A stretch of DNA of 64,000 nucleotides from Caulobacter sp. SL161 (GTDB taxonomy: Bacteria; Pseudomonadota; Alphaproteobacteria; Caulobacterales; Caulobacteraceae): positions 2,790,001 to 2,854,000 of the forward strand of contig NZ_JAPPRA010000001.1 of the NCBI RefSeq assembly GCF_026672375.1, read 5' to 3'. Every line of letters begins with the position of its first letter. The first letter of the stretch is position 1. Below are positions 7,968 through 16,928 of this stretch, one piece after another. A program made the translations under genes and the position numbers. The notes under the pieces are model-generated. The model ran no database searches. It was not told the DNA's origin and was given only the letters and a program-made list of their open reading frames with translations.

Positions 7968-8713
7968 CCCGTGACAACGCGCACAAGCGTGGCGAAACCG
8001 CCCTGGAAGCCCGTGGCCTGGTCAAGCGCTTCAAGACCGGCCGCAGCTATATCGAAGTGCTCAAGGGCATCGACTTCGACGCCAAGCACGGCGACGTGAC
8101 CATGGTCATGGGCCCCTCGGGCTCGGGCAAATCGACCCTGGTGGCCGCCCTGTCGGGCCTTCTGAAGCCCGACGAGGGCAAGGTGTCGGCCCTGGAAGCC
8201 AAGGACCTGTGGGCCCTTCCCACCGGCAAGATCGACAAGTTCCGCCTGGATCACTGCGGCTTCATCTTCCAGGGCTTCAACCTGTTCCCGGCCCTCACCG
8301 CCAAGCAGCAGGTGATGACGGCGCTGAAGTACCAGGGCGCCAGCCCCGGCGAGCAGGCGCGCCGGGCCCAGGCGGCGCTGGAGTCGGTGGGCCTTGGCCC
8401 GCGCGTCAACCAGCGCCCGTCTGAACTGTCGGGCGGTGAAAAGCAGCGCGTGGCCATCGCCCGGGCCCTGGCCAAGAACCCGAACCTGATCTTCGCCGAC
8501 GAACCGACCTCGGCGCTCGACGGCGAGAACGGCCAGATCGTCATCCGCCTGCTGCGCGAGGCCGCGTCCGTGCGGGGCGCGGCGGTGATCTGCGTGACCC
8601 ACGACCCGCGGCTCGAGGCCTATGCCGACCGCGTCATCCACATTGAAGACGGCCGGATCCTGGACGACGTGCGTAGAACGCCCGACGCCAATCCCGCGCC
8701 GCTCAGCCACTGA
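7964..8713 (+). CDS. ABC transporter ATP-binding protein (LolD/MacB/DevA type)
   Basis: A 249-residue ATPase subunit. Walker A is GPSGSGKST (about residues 47-55), the Q-loop is FIFQGFN, the signature LSGGEKQRVAIARAL, Walker B LIFADEPTSALD, and the H-loop VTHD. Sequence and gene order (permease, ATPase, adaptor) place it with mechanotransmission-type ABC systems rather than importers. It is translationally coupled to the permease (ATGA), and the adaptor follows 20 bases later. Substrate unknown. Confidence 0.92.
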   Translation: MTRDNAHKRGETALEARGLVKRFKTGRSYIEVLKGIDFDAKHGDVTMVMGPSGSGKSTLVAALSGLLKPDEGKVSALEAKDLWALPTGKIDKFRLDHCGFIFQGFNLFPALTAKQQVMTALKYQGASPGEQARRAQAALESVGLGPRVNQRPSELSGGEKQRVAIARALAKNPNLIFADEPTSALDGENGQIVIRLLREAASVRGAAVICVTHDPRLEAYADRVIHIEDGRILDDVRRTPDANPAPLSH

Positions 8714-8733
8714 TTTTCTGGGGGAATTTCGAC

Positions 8734-9738
8734 ATGCCCGGCTTCCTGCGCCGACCCGCCTTCTACATCGTCCTGGTCGTCGTGCTGCTGCTCGGCGGCG
8801 GCTTCTTCTACGCCAAGGGCCAACAGGCCGAGAAAAAGAAGAAGCTTGAGGCCGCCGCCGCTCAAGAAGAGCCCTCCCCCTACGCGGCCATCGCTCAGGG
8901 CAAGGCCGACGTCGAGGGCGGCGTGATCCAGGTGGCCGCGCGCCGCCAAGGCATCATCCGCGAGGTGTTCGTCCAGGAGGGCGACATCGTCAAAGCCGGC
9001 CAGCCCCTGGCCAAGCAGGAAGACGACGATGCGCGCCTGGCGGCTCAGACCGCTGCGGCGAACCTGGCCTCGGCCAAGGCCCAGCTGACGCTGAATCAAG
9101 TGCAGTTGCGCACCGCCCAACGCGAATTCAACCGCCTGCAGGGCCTGGCCGCCTCGAACTATGTGGCCGCTCAGCGGCTGGACGCCGCGCGTGACCAGAT
9201 CGCCCAGGCGCAGGCCAATATCGGCACCCAGCAGGCCCTGATCGGCGTCGCCTCGGCCCAGCTGGCCCAGGCCCGTTTCAACGAAGAGTTGACGGTGATC
9301 CGCGCACCGGCCGACGGCCGGATCGCCCGCCGCCAGGCCAATCCGGGCTCCGGCGCCTCGACCCTGAACGTCACCGCCATGTTCGACCTCGAGCCCAACA
9401 CCCAGCGCATCGCCCGCGCCGAGATCGTCGAGGCCGACATTCCGAACGTGACCATCGGCCAGGAAGTCGAGATCCAGCCGGAAGGCGATCCGGACAAGAC
9501 CTATGTCGGCAAGGTCCTGCGCCGCGCCGCCGTCTTCGGCGCCCGCAAGCTGGCCTCGGACGATCCCAGCCAGCGCAGCGACGAGCGCGTCGTCGAAGTG
9601 GTGGTCAGCGCCGACGGCGCCCCGCTGCTGGTCGGCCAGCGCGTGCTGGTCAAGTTCATGAAGCCGGGCCAGAAGGCCGGCGTGAAGCGGGACAAGCCGA
9701 CGGCGCCGGTGGCCGGCGGGGTCACGAAGAAGGGCTAA
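8734..9738 (+). CDS. HlyD/MFP periplasmic adaptor (DevB-like)
   Basis: A 334-residue membrane-fusion protein. It has an N-terminal signal anchor at about 8-27 (YIVLVVVLLLGGGFFYA) and a first lipoyl half (GGVIQVAARRQGIIREVFVQEGDIVKAGQPL). A helical hairpin rich in Ala/Gln follows (about 100-180), then the second lipoyl half (IRAPADGRIARRQANPGS) and a beta-barrel region. It would bridge the ABC permease to an outer-membrane channel encoded elsewhere. It is last in the operon, with a strong terminator about 30 bases downstream. Confidence 0.9.
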   Translation: MPGFLRRPAFYIVLVVVLLLGGGFFYAKGQQAEKKKKLEAAAAQEEPSPYAAIAQGKADVEGGVIQVAARRQGIIREVFVQEGDIVKAGQPLAKQEDDDARLAAQTAAANLASAKAQLTLNQVQLRTAQREFNRLQGLAASNYVAAQRLDAARDQIAQAQANIGTQQALIGVASAQLAQARFNEELTVIRAPADGRIARRQANPGSGASTLNVTAMFDLEPNTQRIARAEIVEADIPNVTIGQEVEIQPEGDPDKTYVGKVLRRAAVFGARKLASDDPSQRSDERVVEVVVSADGAPLLVGQRVLVKFMKPGQKAGVKRDKPTAPVAGGVTKKG

Positions 9739-9767
9739 GCCTCGCGCTCAGCCCCCACCGCCTTGGA

Positions 9768-9800
9768 ACGCCGCGCGGCCCCCGCGCGGCGTTTTTGTTT
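9768..9800 (+). terminator. rho-independent terminator of the ABC operon
   Basis: A 10-bp GC-rich stem (ACGCCGCGCG/CGCGCGGCGT) with a 5-base loop is followed by TTTTGTTTT, 30 bases after the adaptor stop codon. Confidence 0.9.
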
Positions 9801-9865
9801 TGAGGCTGAGGGGGCTAGTTTCTGATGAGAAGCTTGCGACGGCCCACGACCCTGGACGGACCGAT

Positions 9866-9979
9866 CCTCCCCCGCAATGCGGGGGAGGTGGCCCAGAGGG
9901 CCGGAGGGGGCTAACGCGGGGCTCGCCCAGCTTGCCCCCTCAGTCGCTCCGCGACAGCTCCCCCGCATCGCGGGGGAGC
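9866..9979. repeat. composite palindromic intergenic repeat element
   Basis: Two G/C-rich hairpins, CCTCCCCCGC/GCGGGGGAGG at 9866-9888 and GCTCCCCCGC/GCGGGGGAGC at 9957-9979, bracket an inner inverted region (GGAGGGGGC ... GCCCCCTC). The whole unit is a mobile-looking miniature inverted repeat of the type common between Caulobacter genes. It has no coding capacity. Confidence 0.75.
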
Positions 9980-10189
9980 ATCTAACGCTCGCCATCCACC
10001 CTTCTCCGACATCCGCGACGTCCGCTTCGGAACATGCGCTCTGGACACCCCAATTCCCGTCGGCGCACGGGGATTGGGGTCGCCTGCTGCCAACACAATC
10101 AACGCCTTAGCCGGCCAAACAACGGGACGATCCAAAATCGACGCATCGCCCGCAAAACCGCCCGCACAATGCGCCCACCTCATCGCGAG

Positions 10190-10495
10190 GAAAGGGCGCG
10201 TGGCCAGCGACCATTTGCGGCGGCGGGGGGCGGTCGAGCGGGGACAGGTTCGAGGGGGTTACTCGGACGGTCCGGGGACCTGATGCTGGTCAGGCCCGCC
10301 CGCCGTCGGCGTGGTCGAGGGAAAGGGTTCGTCCCTCTTCGATCACCGGGCGCAGCCGGAAACGGAGGCGCCCGGGTCCCGACAAGGCCTGAACAGGGCC
10401 ACCTTCCCGGGACGCTGGCGGATAACGGCTGCGCGGAGCGTCGGGCTTCGTCGAAACGGTATTTATCAATCAACTCCGGACGGATGTCCGGCGCT
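10190..10495 (+). other. gene-free region with several strong hairpins, candidate structured RNA
   Basis: No credible protein is encoded here, but consecutive stable hairpins can be read on the plus strand. One is GAGGGA/TCCCTC at about 10316-10336. Another is CCGGGCGC/GCGCCCGG with an inner CCG-GAAA-CGG tetraloop and flanking AG/AG at 10345-10374. A third is GACGCT/AGCGTC at 10410-10441, and the last is CCGGAC/GTCCGG at 10475-10490. It matches no riboswitch, RNase P, SRP or tRNA signature that I could recognise. GC content alone could create some of these stems. Confidence 0.35.
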
Positions 10496-10555
10496 CCGCG
10501 TCCCTTTCCATCCCTTCAGCGGGAAACCGCGTGAGGCCGCGAAGCTGTGCGCCAA

Positions 10556-10682
10556 CCTTCTTCCCCCTCCGGGGGAGGAGCGCCGAAGGCGCGGAGGGGG
10601 CAAGTCAGGAAAGGGCCCGCCGACGCTGCAGGCCCCCACCTGACCGCTTCGCGGTCGTCCGCCCCCGGAGGGGGCAGAAGAA
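10556..10682. repeat. palindromic intergenic repeat element
   Basis: The outer arms CTTCTTCCCCCTCCGGGGG and CCCCCGGAGGGGGCAGAAG face each other over about 127 bases. Inner hairpins such as GCGCCGAAGGCGC and CCGCTTCGCGG lie between them. It is similar in design to the element at 9866-9979 and sits about 100 bases before the SDR gene. Confidence 0.75.
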
Positions 10683-10787
10683 ACAACGCAGCGGCGAGGA
10701 TCATGACAAAGCCCCTCCCCTTGACCTCCCCTCTCCCGCGCCGCACAAACGCGCCAAACCAAACACACGTTTGAGGGAGACTTCGGC

Positions 10788-11693
10788 ATGGCGGACATCC
10801 GCTTCGACGGCAAGGTGGCGATCGTGACGGGCGCCGGCGGCGGGCTTGGCCGACAGCACGCTCTGGAGCTGGCGCGTCGCGGCGCCAAGGTCGTGGTCAA
10901 CGACCTGGGCGGCAGCGTCGACGGCTCGGGCGGCGGCTCCGAAGCCGCTCAAAAGGTCGTCGAGGAGATCAAGGCCTTCGGCGGCGAAGCCATCGCCAAC
11001 GGCTCATCGGTCACCGACGACGCGGGCGTGGCCCACATGGTCAAGCAGGCCATGGACACCTGGGGCCGCATCGACATCCTGATCGCCAACGCCGGCATCC
11101 TGCGCGACCGCACCCTGACCAAGATGGAGCTGGCCGACTTCGAGGCGGTCATGCAGGTCCACGTCTTTGGCACCTTCAAGCCGATCAAGGCCGTCTGGGA
11201 CATCATGAAGGCCCAGAACTACGGCCGCATCGTCGTGACGACCTCGTCGTCGGGCATGTACGGCAACTTCGGCCAGAGCAACTACGGCGCGGCCAAGATG
11301 GCGGTGCTGGGCCTGATGAACACCCTCAAGCTCGAGGGCGCCAAGAACGACGTGAAGATCAACGCCATCAGCCCGGTGGCGGCCACCCGCATGACCGAAG
11401 GCCTGATGCCGCCCGAAGTTCTGGCCAAGCTGGCGCCGGAGTATGTGACGCCGGGCGTCGTCTATCTCTGCTCGGACGAAGCCCCGACCGGCGCGATCCT
11501 GACCGCCGGCGCCGGCGCCTTCGCCCTGTCGCGGATCTACGAGACCGAGGGCGTCTATCTGGGCGAAGGCGGCCTGTCGGCCGAGGAAGTCCGTGACAGC
11601 TGGGGTCAGATCACCGCCGAGGATGGCCAGAAGGCCTATTTCAACGGCGGCGAACAAGGCCAGAAATTCTTCCGCAAGATGGCCGGCGGCTGA
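10788..11693 (+). CDS. SDR-family oxidoreductase (3-hydroxyacyl-CoA dehydrogenase/HSD17B4-like)
   Basis: A 301-residue short-chain dehydrogenase. The NAD(P) motif TGAGGGLG lies at about 15-22, NAG near 98-100, and the active-site Ser-Tyr-Lys is formed by TSSSGMYG and NYGAAK. A long C-terminal extension (about 230-301) resembles the dehydrogenase domain of multifunctional beta-oxidation proteins such as HSD17B4. The likely reaction is oxidation of a 3-hydroxyacyl-CoA or hydroxysteroid. GAGGGAGACTT upstream is the ribosome-binding site. A FadL-type porin follows, which fits lipid or hydrophobic compound use. Confidence 0.88.
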   Translation: MADIRFDGKVAIVTGAGGGLGRQHALELARRGAKVVVNDLGGSVDGSGGGSEAAQKVVEEIKAFGGEAIANGSSVTDDAGVAHMVKQAMDTWGRIDILIANAGILRDRTLTKMELADFEAVMQVHVFGTFKPIKAVWDIMKAQNYGRIVVTTSSSGMYGNFGQSNYGAAKMAVLGLMNTLKLEGAKNDVKINAISPVAATRMTEGLMPPEVLAKLAPEYVTPGVVYLCSDEAPTGAILTAGAGAFALSRIYETEGVYLGEGGLSAEEVRDSWGQITAEDGQKAYFNGGEQGQKFFRKMAGG

Positions 11694-11760
11694 CGCGCCA
11701 GCAATAAAACAAGGATCGAAAAGCAACGTTCGATCAATATTCGACAGAACAGTGATTAAT

Positions 11761-11789
11761 GCGGGGGCTTTCAGCCCCCGCTTCTTTTA
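11761..11789 (+). terminator. rho-independent terminator after the SDR gene
   Basis: Stem GCGGGGGCT/AGCCCCCGC with a 3-base loop, followed by TTCTTTT, about 65 bases after the SDR stop. Confidence 0.88.
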
Positions 11790-11923
11790 CATGACTGATA
11801 AAATTCACCACCAACATCAATAATATCAACGCTATTTGACTGAATGGGTTACAGGCGGCGCTCCTCGAGCGCCAACCGGCGCCCGGCGGACCTCCTCCTC
11901 CCCAAGAAGGTCGCAAGTCAAAG

Positions 11924-13213
11924 ATGTCTCTTACGCGTACCCGCCTCGCCGTCGGCGTGGCTTTCGTGGCGCTCGTCGCCGCCTCCCAGGCCTCCGCTTC
12001 GGCCTTCTATCTGCAGGAACAATCGGTTCGCGGCACGGGCCGCGCCTATTCGGGCGAAGTCGCCGACAAGGGCGTCGGCAGCCTGTGGTGGAACCCGGCG
12101 TCGATCGCCGGCATCGCCCGCAGCGAAGCCTATATCGGCGCGAACATGATCCTGGTGAACGCAAAGACCACGAACAGCGGCTCGACGATCACGCGCCCTG
12201 TGCCCGTGACGACGACCGTCGGCGGGACCGACACCGCCCTCGATCCGATCAATGACGGCCTGGTCCCCAACCTGGGCGGCGCCTGGAAGATCAACGACAA
12301 GCTCTCGCTGGGCCTGTCGGTCGCCGCGCCGTACAACTTCACCACCGAGTATCAGGCCGATAGCTGGAGCCGCTACGACGCCCTGAAATCGCAACTGCGC
12401 ACGGTGAATGTCGACGGCGTGGTCGCCTATCGCATCAACGAGATGCTGGACCTGGGCTTTGGCGTCACGGCGATGTACGCCGACGCCGAACTGACCAACG
12501 CTCTGCCCAACATCTCGCCGCTGCAAGCCGATGGCCTGCAATCGCTGAAGGGCGACGGCTGGGCCTATGGCTACACGGTCGGCGCTCAGTTCCACCCGTC
12601 CCAGAGCCTGACGATCGGCGCCAGCTACCGCAGCAAGATCGACCACAAGCTGGACGGCGCGGTGAAGGTCTCGGGCCTGCTGGCCCCGATCCCGACCGCC
12701 AGCAACTTCGCTGTCGACGGTCAGGCCAAAATCACCCTGCCCTGGATGCTCAACCTGGGCGCCCGCTGGGCCGTCAACGATCACTGGACCCTGAACGGCT
12801 CGGTCAGCCGCGTGGGCTGGAGCGAGTTCGACGCCATCCGCGTCACCTACACGGGGGGGTCCTCGATCAGCGCCCAGGACTACAAGAACGTCACCACCTA
12901 CGCGGCCGGCGTCGACTATCAGGCCTCGCCCCGCCTGACCCTGCGGGCCGGAGTCCAGTACGATCCGACGCCGACCCCCGAAGTCGGCCGCACGGCGCGC
13001 GTTCCGGACGGCGATCGCATGATGTACGCCACCGGTGCGACCTGGGCCGCGACCGAAAACCTCAAGCTCGACGCCGCGCTCAGCTACATTGCGTTTGAAA
13101 AGAGCCAGATCAATCGCACCGATGTGACCGCAACGAGCTCGACCGTCCGCCTGCGCGGCGAGGTCGAGGGCTCGGCCGTCGTGCTCTCGACGGGCGCGCG
13201 CTTCAGCTTCTAA
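11924..13213 (+). CDS. OmpP1/FadL-family outer membrane transporter
   Basis: A 429-residue outer-membrane beta-barrel. The Sec signal peptide is at about 1-26 (cleavage after ASASA). The mature N-terminus has the FadL hatch signature: YLQEQSVRGTGRAYSG, then GSLWWNPASIAGI (the NPA motif). Alternating amphipathic strands follow and the protein ends with Phe (ARFSF). It would carry long-chain fatty acids or other hydrophobics across the outer membrane. The terminator between it and the SDR gene means it has its own promoter. Confidence 0.9.
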   Translation: MSLTRTRLAVGVAFVALVAASQASASAFYLQEQSVRGTGRAYSGEVADKGVGSLWWNPASIAGIARSEAYIGANMILVNAKTTNSGSTITRPVPVTTTVGGTDTALDPINDGLVPNLGGAWKINDKLSLGLSVAAPYNFTTEYQADSWSRYDALKSQLRTVNVDGVVAYRINEMLDLGFGVTAMYADAELTNALPNISPLQADGLQSLKGDGWAYGYTVGAQFHPSQSLTIGASYRSKIDHKLDGAVKVSGLLAPIPTASNFAVDGQAKITLPWMLNLGARWAVNDHWTLNGSVSRVGWSEFDAIRVTYTGGSSISAQDYKNVTTYAAGVDYQASPRLTLRAGVQYDPTPTPEVGRTARVPDGDRMMYATGATWAATENLKLDAALSYIAFEKSQINRTDVTATSSTVRLRGEVEGSAVVLSTGARFSF

Positions 13214-13237
13214 GGTTCACGAACCGCTGAAACTGGA

Positions 13238-13268
13238 AAGGCCGCTCGGGTGACCGAGCGGCCTCTTT
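13238..13268 (+). terminator. rho-independent terminator after the FadL-type gene
   Basis: An 11-bp stem AGGCCGCTCGG/CCGAGCGGCCT with loop GTGA is followed by CTTTC, 25 bases after the stop. Confidence 0.85.
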
Positions 13269-13326
13269 CATGCGCAAAGCTCTGGCATCCCGGAAGCCTC
13301 GCGGAGGCTGCCCAGGATGACACAAG

Positions 13327-14430
13327 CTATTGGCTCTTCACCACGTCCCAAAGCACCTGGGCGGCGCCGACGAAGACCTGCGCCGCCTGCCCGCTAGGCT
13401 CGCCGATCACCGCCGGCACGCCCTGGTCGCCACCGAGACGAACCGCGATCTCGATGGGCACGCGGCCCAGCAGCGGAACGTTCAGCCGCGCCGCCTCGGC
13501 CACGCCGCCGCCCTCGCCGAAGATCGGGATCGGCGCGCCGGTCGAGGGATCGGCGAAGAAGGCCATGTTCTCGATCAGGCCCAGGATCGGCGTCGCGGTC
13601 TTCTCGAACATCGAGGCCGCCCGGCGTGCGTCGATCAGGGCGATCTCCTGCGGCGTGGTCACCAGCACCGCGCCGTCGATACGGAGCTTCTGAACCAGGG
13701 TCAGCTGAACGTCGCCCGTACCGGGCGGCAGGTCGACGACCAGCACGTCCAGCGGCTGCGCCTCAGACCCCCAGGCCACGTCGTGGATCATCTGACGAAC
13801 GGCCGACGAGGCCATCGGCCCACGCCAGATCATCGCCTTGCCCTCGTCGACGATGAAGCCGATCGACATCAGCTTGACGCCATGGGCGACCAGGGGCTGC
13901 AGCTTCTCGTCCTCGAACAGCGGGTCGCCGTCGACGCCCATCATCTTGGGGGCCGAGGGGCCGTAGATGTCGGCGTCCAGCAGGCCCACCCGCAGGCCCA
14001 TCTTGGCGAGGGCCACGGCGAGATTGGTCGAGACGGTCGACTTGCCCACCCCGCCCTTGCCGGAGGCCACGGCGATCACGTGGCGTACGTGCTTGGGTTT
14101 CTCCGCCTCGGGCGGCGGCGCCATGCGGGCCTGCGGATCCTCGGTGATCTTAGCGCCCTTGCGCACCCGGGTCGCGCCCTCGGCGGCCTGAGCGGTCAGC
14201 ACCACCTGGGCCTGCTCGACGCCCGGCAGAGCGGCCAGGGCTTTTTCAGCGGCTTCGCGCACCGGGGCGTAGGACGCCACGACGCTGGCGGGGACCTCCA
14301 GCATGAAGCCGGCGCGGCCGTTACGGACGACGAGGCCCTGCACCAGACCCGCCGTCACCAGCCCCTGCCCGCTGGCCGGGTCGGCGATACGGTCCAGCGC
14401 CGCGCGGGCGTCATCGAGGGTTGCGGTCAC
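13327..14430 (-). CDS. mrp: Mrp/ApbC-type Fe-S cluster carrier ATPase
   Basis: A 367-residue P-loop NTPase of the Mrp/NBP35 family. The N-terminal MIP18-like domain (about 1-100) has TAGLVQGLVV and the following strands. A short Pro/Glu linker leads to the ATPase domain. That domain has the deviant Walker A SGKGGVGKST (about 128-137), GLLDADIYGPSAP, and DLPPGTGDVQL. The CxxC pair of many Mrp proteins is not obvious in the C-terminal part (IENMAFFADPS), where others have MSYF-C-xx-C, so direct cluster binding may differ. The role is delivering Fe-S clusters to apoproteins. Confidence 0.88.
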   Translation of the reverse strand: MTATLDDARAALDRIADPASGQGLVTAGLVQGLVVRNGRAGFMLEVPASVVASYAPVREAAEKALAALPGVEQAQVVLTAQAAEGATRVRKGAKITEDPQARMAPPPEAEKPKHVRHVIAVASGKGGVGKSTVSTNLAVALAKMGLRVGLLDADIYGPSAPKMMGVDGDPLFEDEKLQPLVAHGVKLMSIGFIVDEGKAMIWRGPMASSAVRQMIHDVAWGSEAQPLDVLVVDLPPGTGDVQLTLVQKLRIDGAVLVTTPQEIALIDARRAASMFEKTATPILGLIENMAFFADPSTGAPIPIFGEGGGVAEAARLNVPLLGRVPIEIAVRLGGDQGVPAVIGEPSGQAAQVFVGAAQVLWDVVKSQ

Positions 14431-14516
14431 GGGCGAGGCCTCCTGTTCGGGGGCCTCATATCCGCGCGAGCGGCAGGCATTTCAAGTGCGTCGAGGCGCG
14501 CGGCCCGCCTATCGGG

Positions 14517-15182
14517 TCAAGCCGACGCCTTAAGCAGGTCCAGCACGTGATGCAGGCTGTCGGCGATATGGACGCACTTGTCGTGCATCTCCTCGTTCGG
14601 ATCGAGGATGTCGGGCACCATCACCGTCATCATGCCGGCCGCATGGGCGGCGCGAACGCCAGGATGCGAGTCCTCAAGCGCTAGGCAGGCGGCTGGATCG
14701 ACGCCGATGCGACGGGCCGCCTCCAGGTACGGGTCGGGATGCGGCTTGTGGCGGACCACATCGTGGTGCGCGACCACCGCATGGAAGCGCGGCAACAGGT
14801 CAAAGCGGCCCAGATAGCGCTCCACCGCCGGCTTGCCGTTTGAGGTCGCGATGCCGCGCGGCAGCCCCAGGTCGTCGAGGAAGTCGAGAATCTCTATGAC
14901 GCCGGCCTTCAGCCGTGTCTCGGCCTCCAGCAGGTCCTCGACATCGGCCCAGACCCGCTCGAAATAGCTTTGAACCGGGAAGGTCTCGCCGAACAGCTCG
15001 CGCAGCATGACCCCGCATTCCGGCGTCGTCTTGCCCACCATCGCCGCGTAGATCTCGCCGGTGAAACCGATCCCGAACACTTGGCCCGCTTCGATCATGG
15101 CCGCGCGATAGACGATCTCGGTGTCCAGCAGCAGGCCGTCCATGTCGAAGACCACGCCCTCGACGCGGCGGGGAAAACTCAC
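14517..15182 (-). CDS. HAD-superfamily phosphatase (beta-phosphoglucomutase-like)
   Basis: A 221-residue HAD subfamily IA hydrolase. Motif I is DMDGLLLDTE (nucleophile Asp13), motif II ATSNGKPAV, motif III KPHPDPY and motif IV ALEDSHPG. A helical cap lies between motifs I and II. It starts at a GTG whose first bases overlap the serB stop (GTGA), so it is coupled to serB. It may dephosphorylate a sugar or nucleotide monophosphate; the exact substrate is unknown. Confidence 0.87.
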   Translation of the reverse strand: MSFPRRVEGVVFDMDGLLLDTEIVYRAAMIEAGQVFGIGFTGEIYAAMVGKTTPECGVMLRELFGETFPVQSYFERVWADVEDLLEAETRLKAGVIEILDFLDDLGLPRGIATSNGKPAVERYLGRFDLLPRFHAVVAHHDVVRHKPHPDPYLEAARRIGVDPAACLALEDSHPGVRAAHAAGMMTVMVPDILDPNEEMHDKCVHIADSLHHVLDLLKASA

Positions 15183-16057
15183 GCGTGGAACTCCTCGGCC
15201 TTGTAGCCCTGGAAGTAGAGCAAGGTGGTCAGGTCGGTGTGGTCGACCTTGGCGTCGGCCTGCGCCGCCACGATCGGCTTGGCTCGGTAAGCGACGCCCA
15301 GACCCGCCGCCTCGATCATCGCCAGGTCGTTGGCGCCGTCGCCGACCGCCAGAGCGTCGGCGGGCGTCAGGCCAAGGGCTGCAGTCTCTTCGCGCAGCGC
15401 GGCCAGCTTGGCTTCCTTGCCCAGGATCGGATCGCCAACGGCGCCGGTCAGGACGCCGTCCAGTTCGATCAGGGTGTTGGCGCGGTTCAGGTGGAAGCCC
15501 GCCGCTTGGGCGACACGGCTGGTGAAGAAAGTGAACCCGCCCGAGACCAGCGCGCAGCGGGCGCCGTGCCTGGCCATGGTCCGGACCAGCGTCTCGGCGC
15601 CGGGATTGAGCTTCACGCGCTCATCGTAGCAGGCCTGCAGCGCGGCGACGCCCAGCCCCTTCAGCATGCCGACACGCTCGCGAAGGGCGCCTTCGAAGGC
15701 CAGTTCGCCGCGCATGGCGCGCTCGGTGATCTCCGAGACCTGCGCCTTGACGCCTGCGAAGTCGGCCAGTTCGTCCAGGCACTCGACGTTGATGATCGTA
15801 GAGTCCATGTCCGCGATCAGCAGGCCCTTGCGGCGGTTCGCCGTCGGCTGGATAGCGAAGTCCACGGCCAGATCCGCCAAGGCCGTCTTGACGGGCTCCA
15901 CATCGCCGCCGTCGATAAAGAAGTCTACGGCCAGCGGCCCCAGGCCTTCGCGGCGGCTGGACAGGGCCGCTTCGACGCGCGAAACGGCTTGTGCGTAAGC
16001 GTCGGGGTTGCCCCCCACGACGGTGAGGACGGTCGGAATGGTGGAGAGCTCGGACAT
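15179..16057 (-). CDS. serB: phosphoserine phosphatase SerB
   Basis: A 292-residue enzyme for the last step of serine synthesis. The N-terminal ACT-like region is at about 1-75. The catalytic HAD domain starts with [17 protein letters not shown] (nucleophile DMDST). It continues with LVSGGFTFF (motif II), KLAALREE (motif III Lys) and [12 protein letters not shown] (motif IV). The start ATG is at 16055-16057. Residues further upstream would run into miaA. The 5-prime ends of serB and the divergent miaA overlap by about 20 bp. It is coupled to the HAD gene downstream. Confidence 0.93.
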   Translation of the reverse strand: MSELSTIPTVLTVVGGNPDAYAQAVSRVEAALSSRREGLGPLAVDFFIDGGDVEPVKTALADLAVDFAIQPTANRRKGLLIADMDSTIINVECLDELADFAGVKAQVSEITERAMRGELAFEGALRERVGMLKGLGVAALQACYDERVKLNPGAETLVRTMARHGARCALVSGGFTFFTSRVAQAAGFHLNRANTLIELDGVLTGAVGDPILGKEAKLAALREETAALGLTPADALAVGDGANDLAMIEAAGLGVAYRAKPIVAAQADAKVDHTDLTTLLYFQGYKAEEFHA

Positions 16058-16928
16058 CGCGTCCCGCATCTGGCTGATCGCGGGCCCGACCGCAAGCGGC
16101 AAGTCCGCCTACGCCCTGGATTTGGCCGAGCGGATCGGCGGCGAGATCGTCAACGCCGACTCGATGCAGATCTATGCGGGCCTCCGCGTCCTCACGGCCG
16201 GTCCCTCGCCAGAGGAAACCGTGCGAGCGCCGCATCACCTGTTTCAGGTCGTGGACCCGGCCATCGGCTGGTCGGTCGGACGCTGGCTGGAGGCGGCGAC
16301 CCAGGCGCTCGCCGAGATCCGGGCTCGGGGAAAGCCGGCGATCGTGGTCGGCGGCACCGGGCTCTATTTCCGCGCCCTGACCCACGGCCTCGCCGACGTG
16401 CCGCCGGTGCCCGAAACCCAGCGCGAGATCTCCAGCCTGCTCTATGCAGCGCGGGGCGAAACCGAATTCCGAGACATCCTGAAGCCGCTCGACCCCGAGG
16501 CCGAGGCGCGGATCGAGACCGGCGACCGCCAGCGCCTGGTCCGGGCCCACGCCGTCGCCATCGCCACCGGCAAGTCGCTCACCGCCTGGCAGACCGACAC
16601 CAAGCCCGCCCTCGCCCCTGGCTCCTGGAAGGGCCTTGTCCTGGACCCGCCTAGGGCCGAGCTCTACGCGCGCTGTGACGCCCGTCTGGCGGTCATGGTC
16701 GAACAAGGCGCCCTGGACGAGGTTCGCGCGGTGGAAACTCGAGGCATGGACCCGGCCCTCCCCGCCCTGAAAGCCGTCGGCTACCGCGAGTTCGCGGCCC
16801 ATCTTCGGGGTGAGACCTCGCTGGACCAGGCCCTGGACGCCGCGCGCCAGGAAACACGACGCTACGCCAAGCGCCAGTTGACCTGGTTCCGCAATCAAAC
16901 GCCCGACTGGGAAAGGATCGTCCCGTGA
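16038..16928 (+). CDS. miaA: tRNA dimethylallyltransferase MiaA
   Basis: A 296-residue enzyme that transfers dimethylallyl to A37 of UNN-decoding tRNAs. The P-loop is [15 protein letters not shown] (about 16-30). [11 protein letters not shown] is the conserved DSxQ motif, followed by [17 protein letters not shown], and [16 protein letters not shown] near the C-terminus. I set the start at ATG 16038; the GTG at 16041 is an alternative. Ten codons further upstream would enlarge the overlap with serB. The stop overlaps the following CinA-like gene by 4 bp. Confidence 0.93.
   Translation: MVESSDIASRIWLIAGPTASGKSAYALDLAERIGGEIVNADSMQIYAGLRVLTAGPSPEETVRAPHHLFQVVDPAIGWSVGRWLEAATQALAEIRARGKPAIVVGGTGLYFRALTHGLADVPPVPETQREISSLLYAARGETEFRDILKPLDPEAEARIETGDRQRLVRAHAVAIATGKSLTAWQTDTKPALAPGSWKGLVLDPPRAELYARCDARLAVMVEQGALDEVRAVETRGMDPALPALKAVGYREFAAHLRGETSLDQALDAARQETRRYAKRQLTWFRNQTPDWERIVP

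Noticed and set aside
10180-10500. RNase P RNA, SRP RNA or cobalamin riboswitch
   Set aside because: I looked for the conserved GAGGAAAGTCC, GGAAGGAAGCAG and B12-box signatures and found none.
10034-10534. A 166-residue frame in the gene-poor kilobase
   Set aside because: There is no family similarity, it crosses hairpins, and composition matches non-coding DNA.
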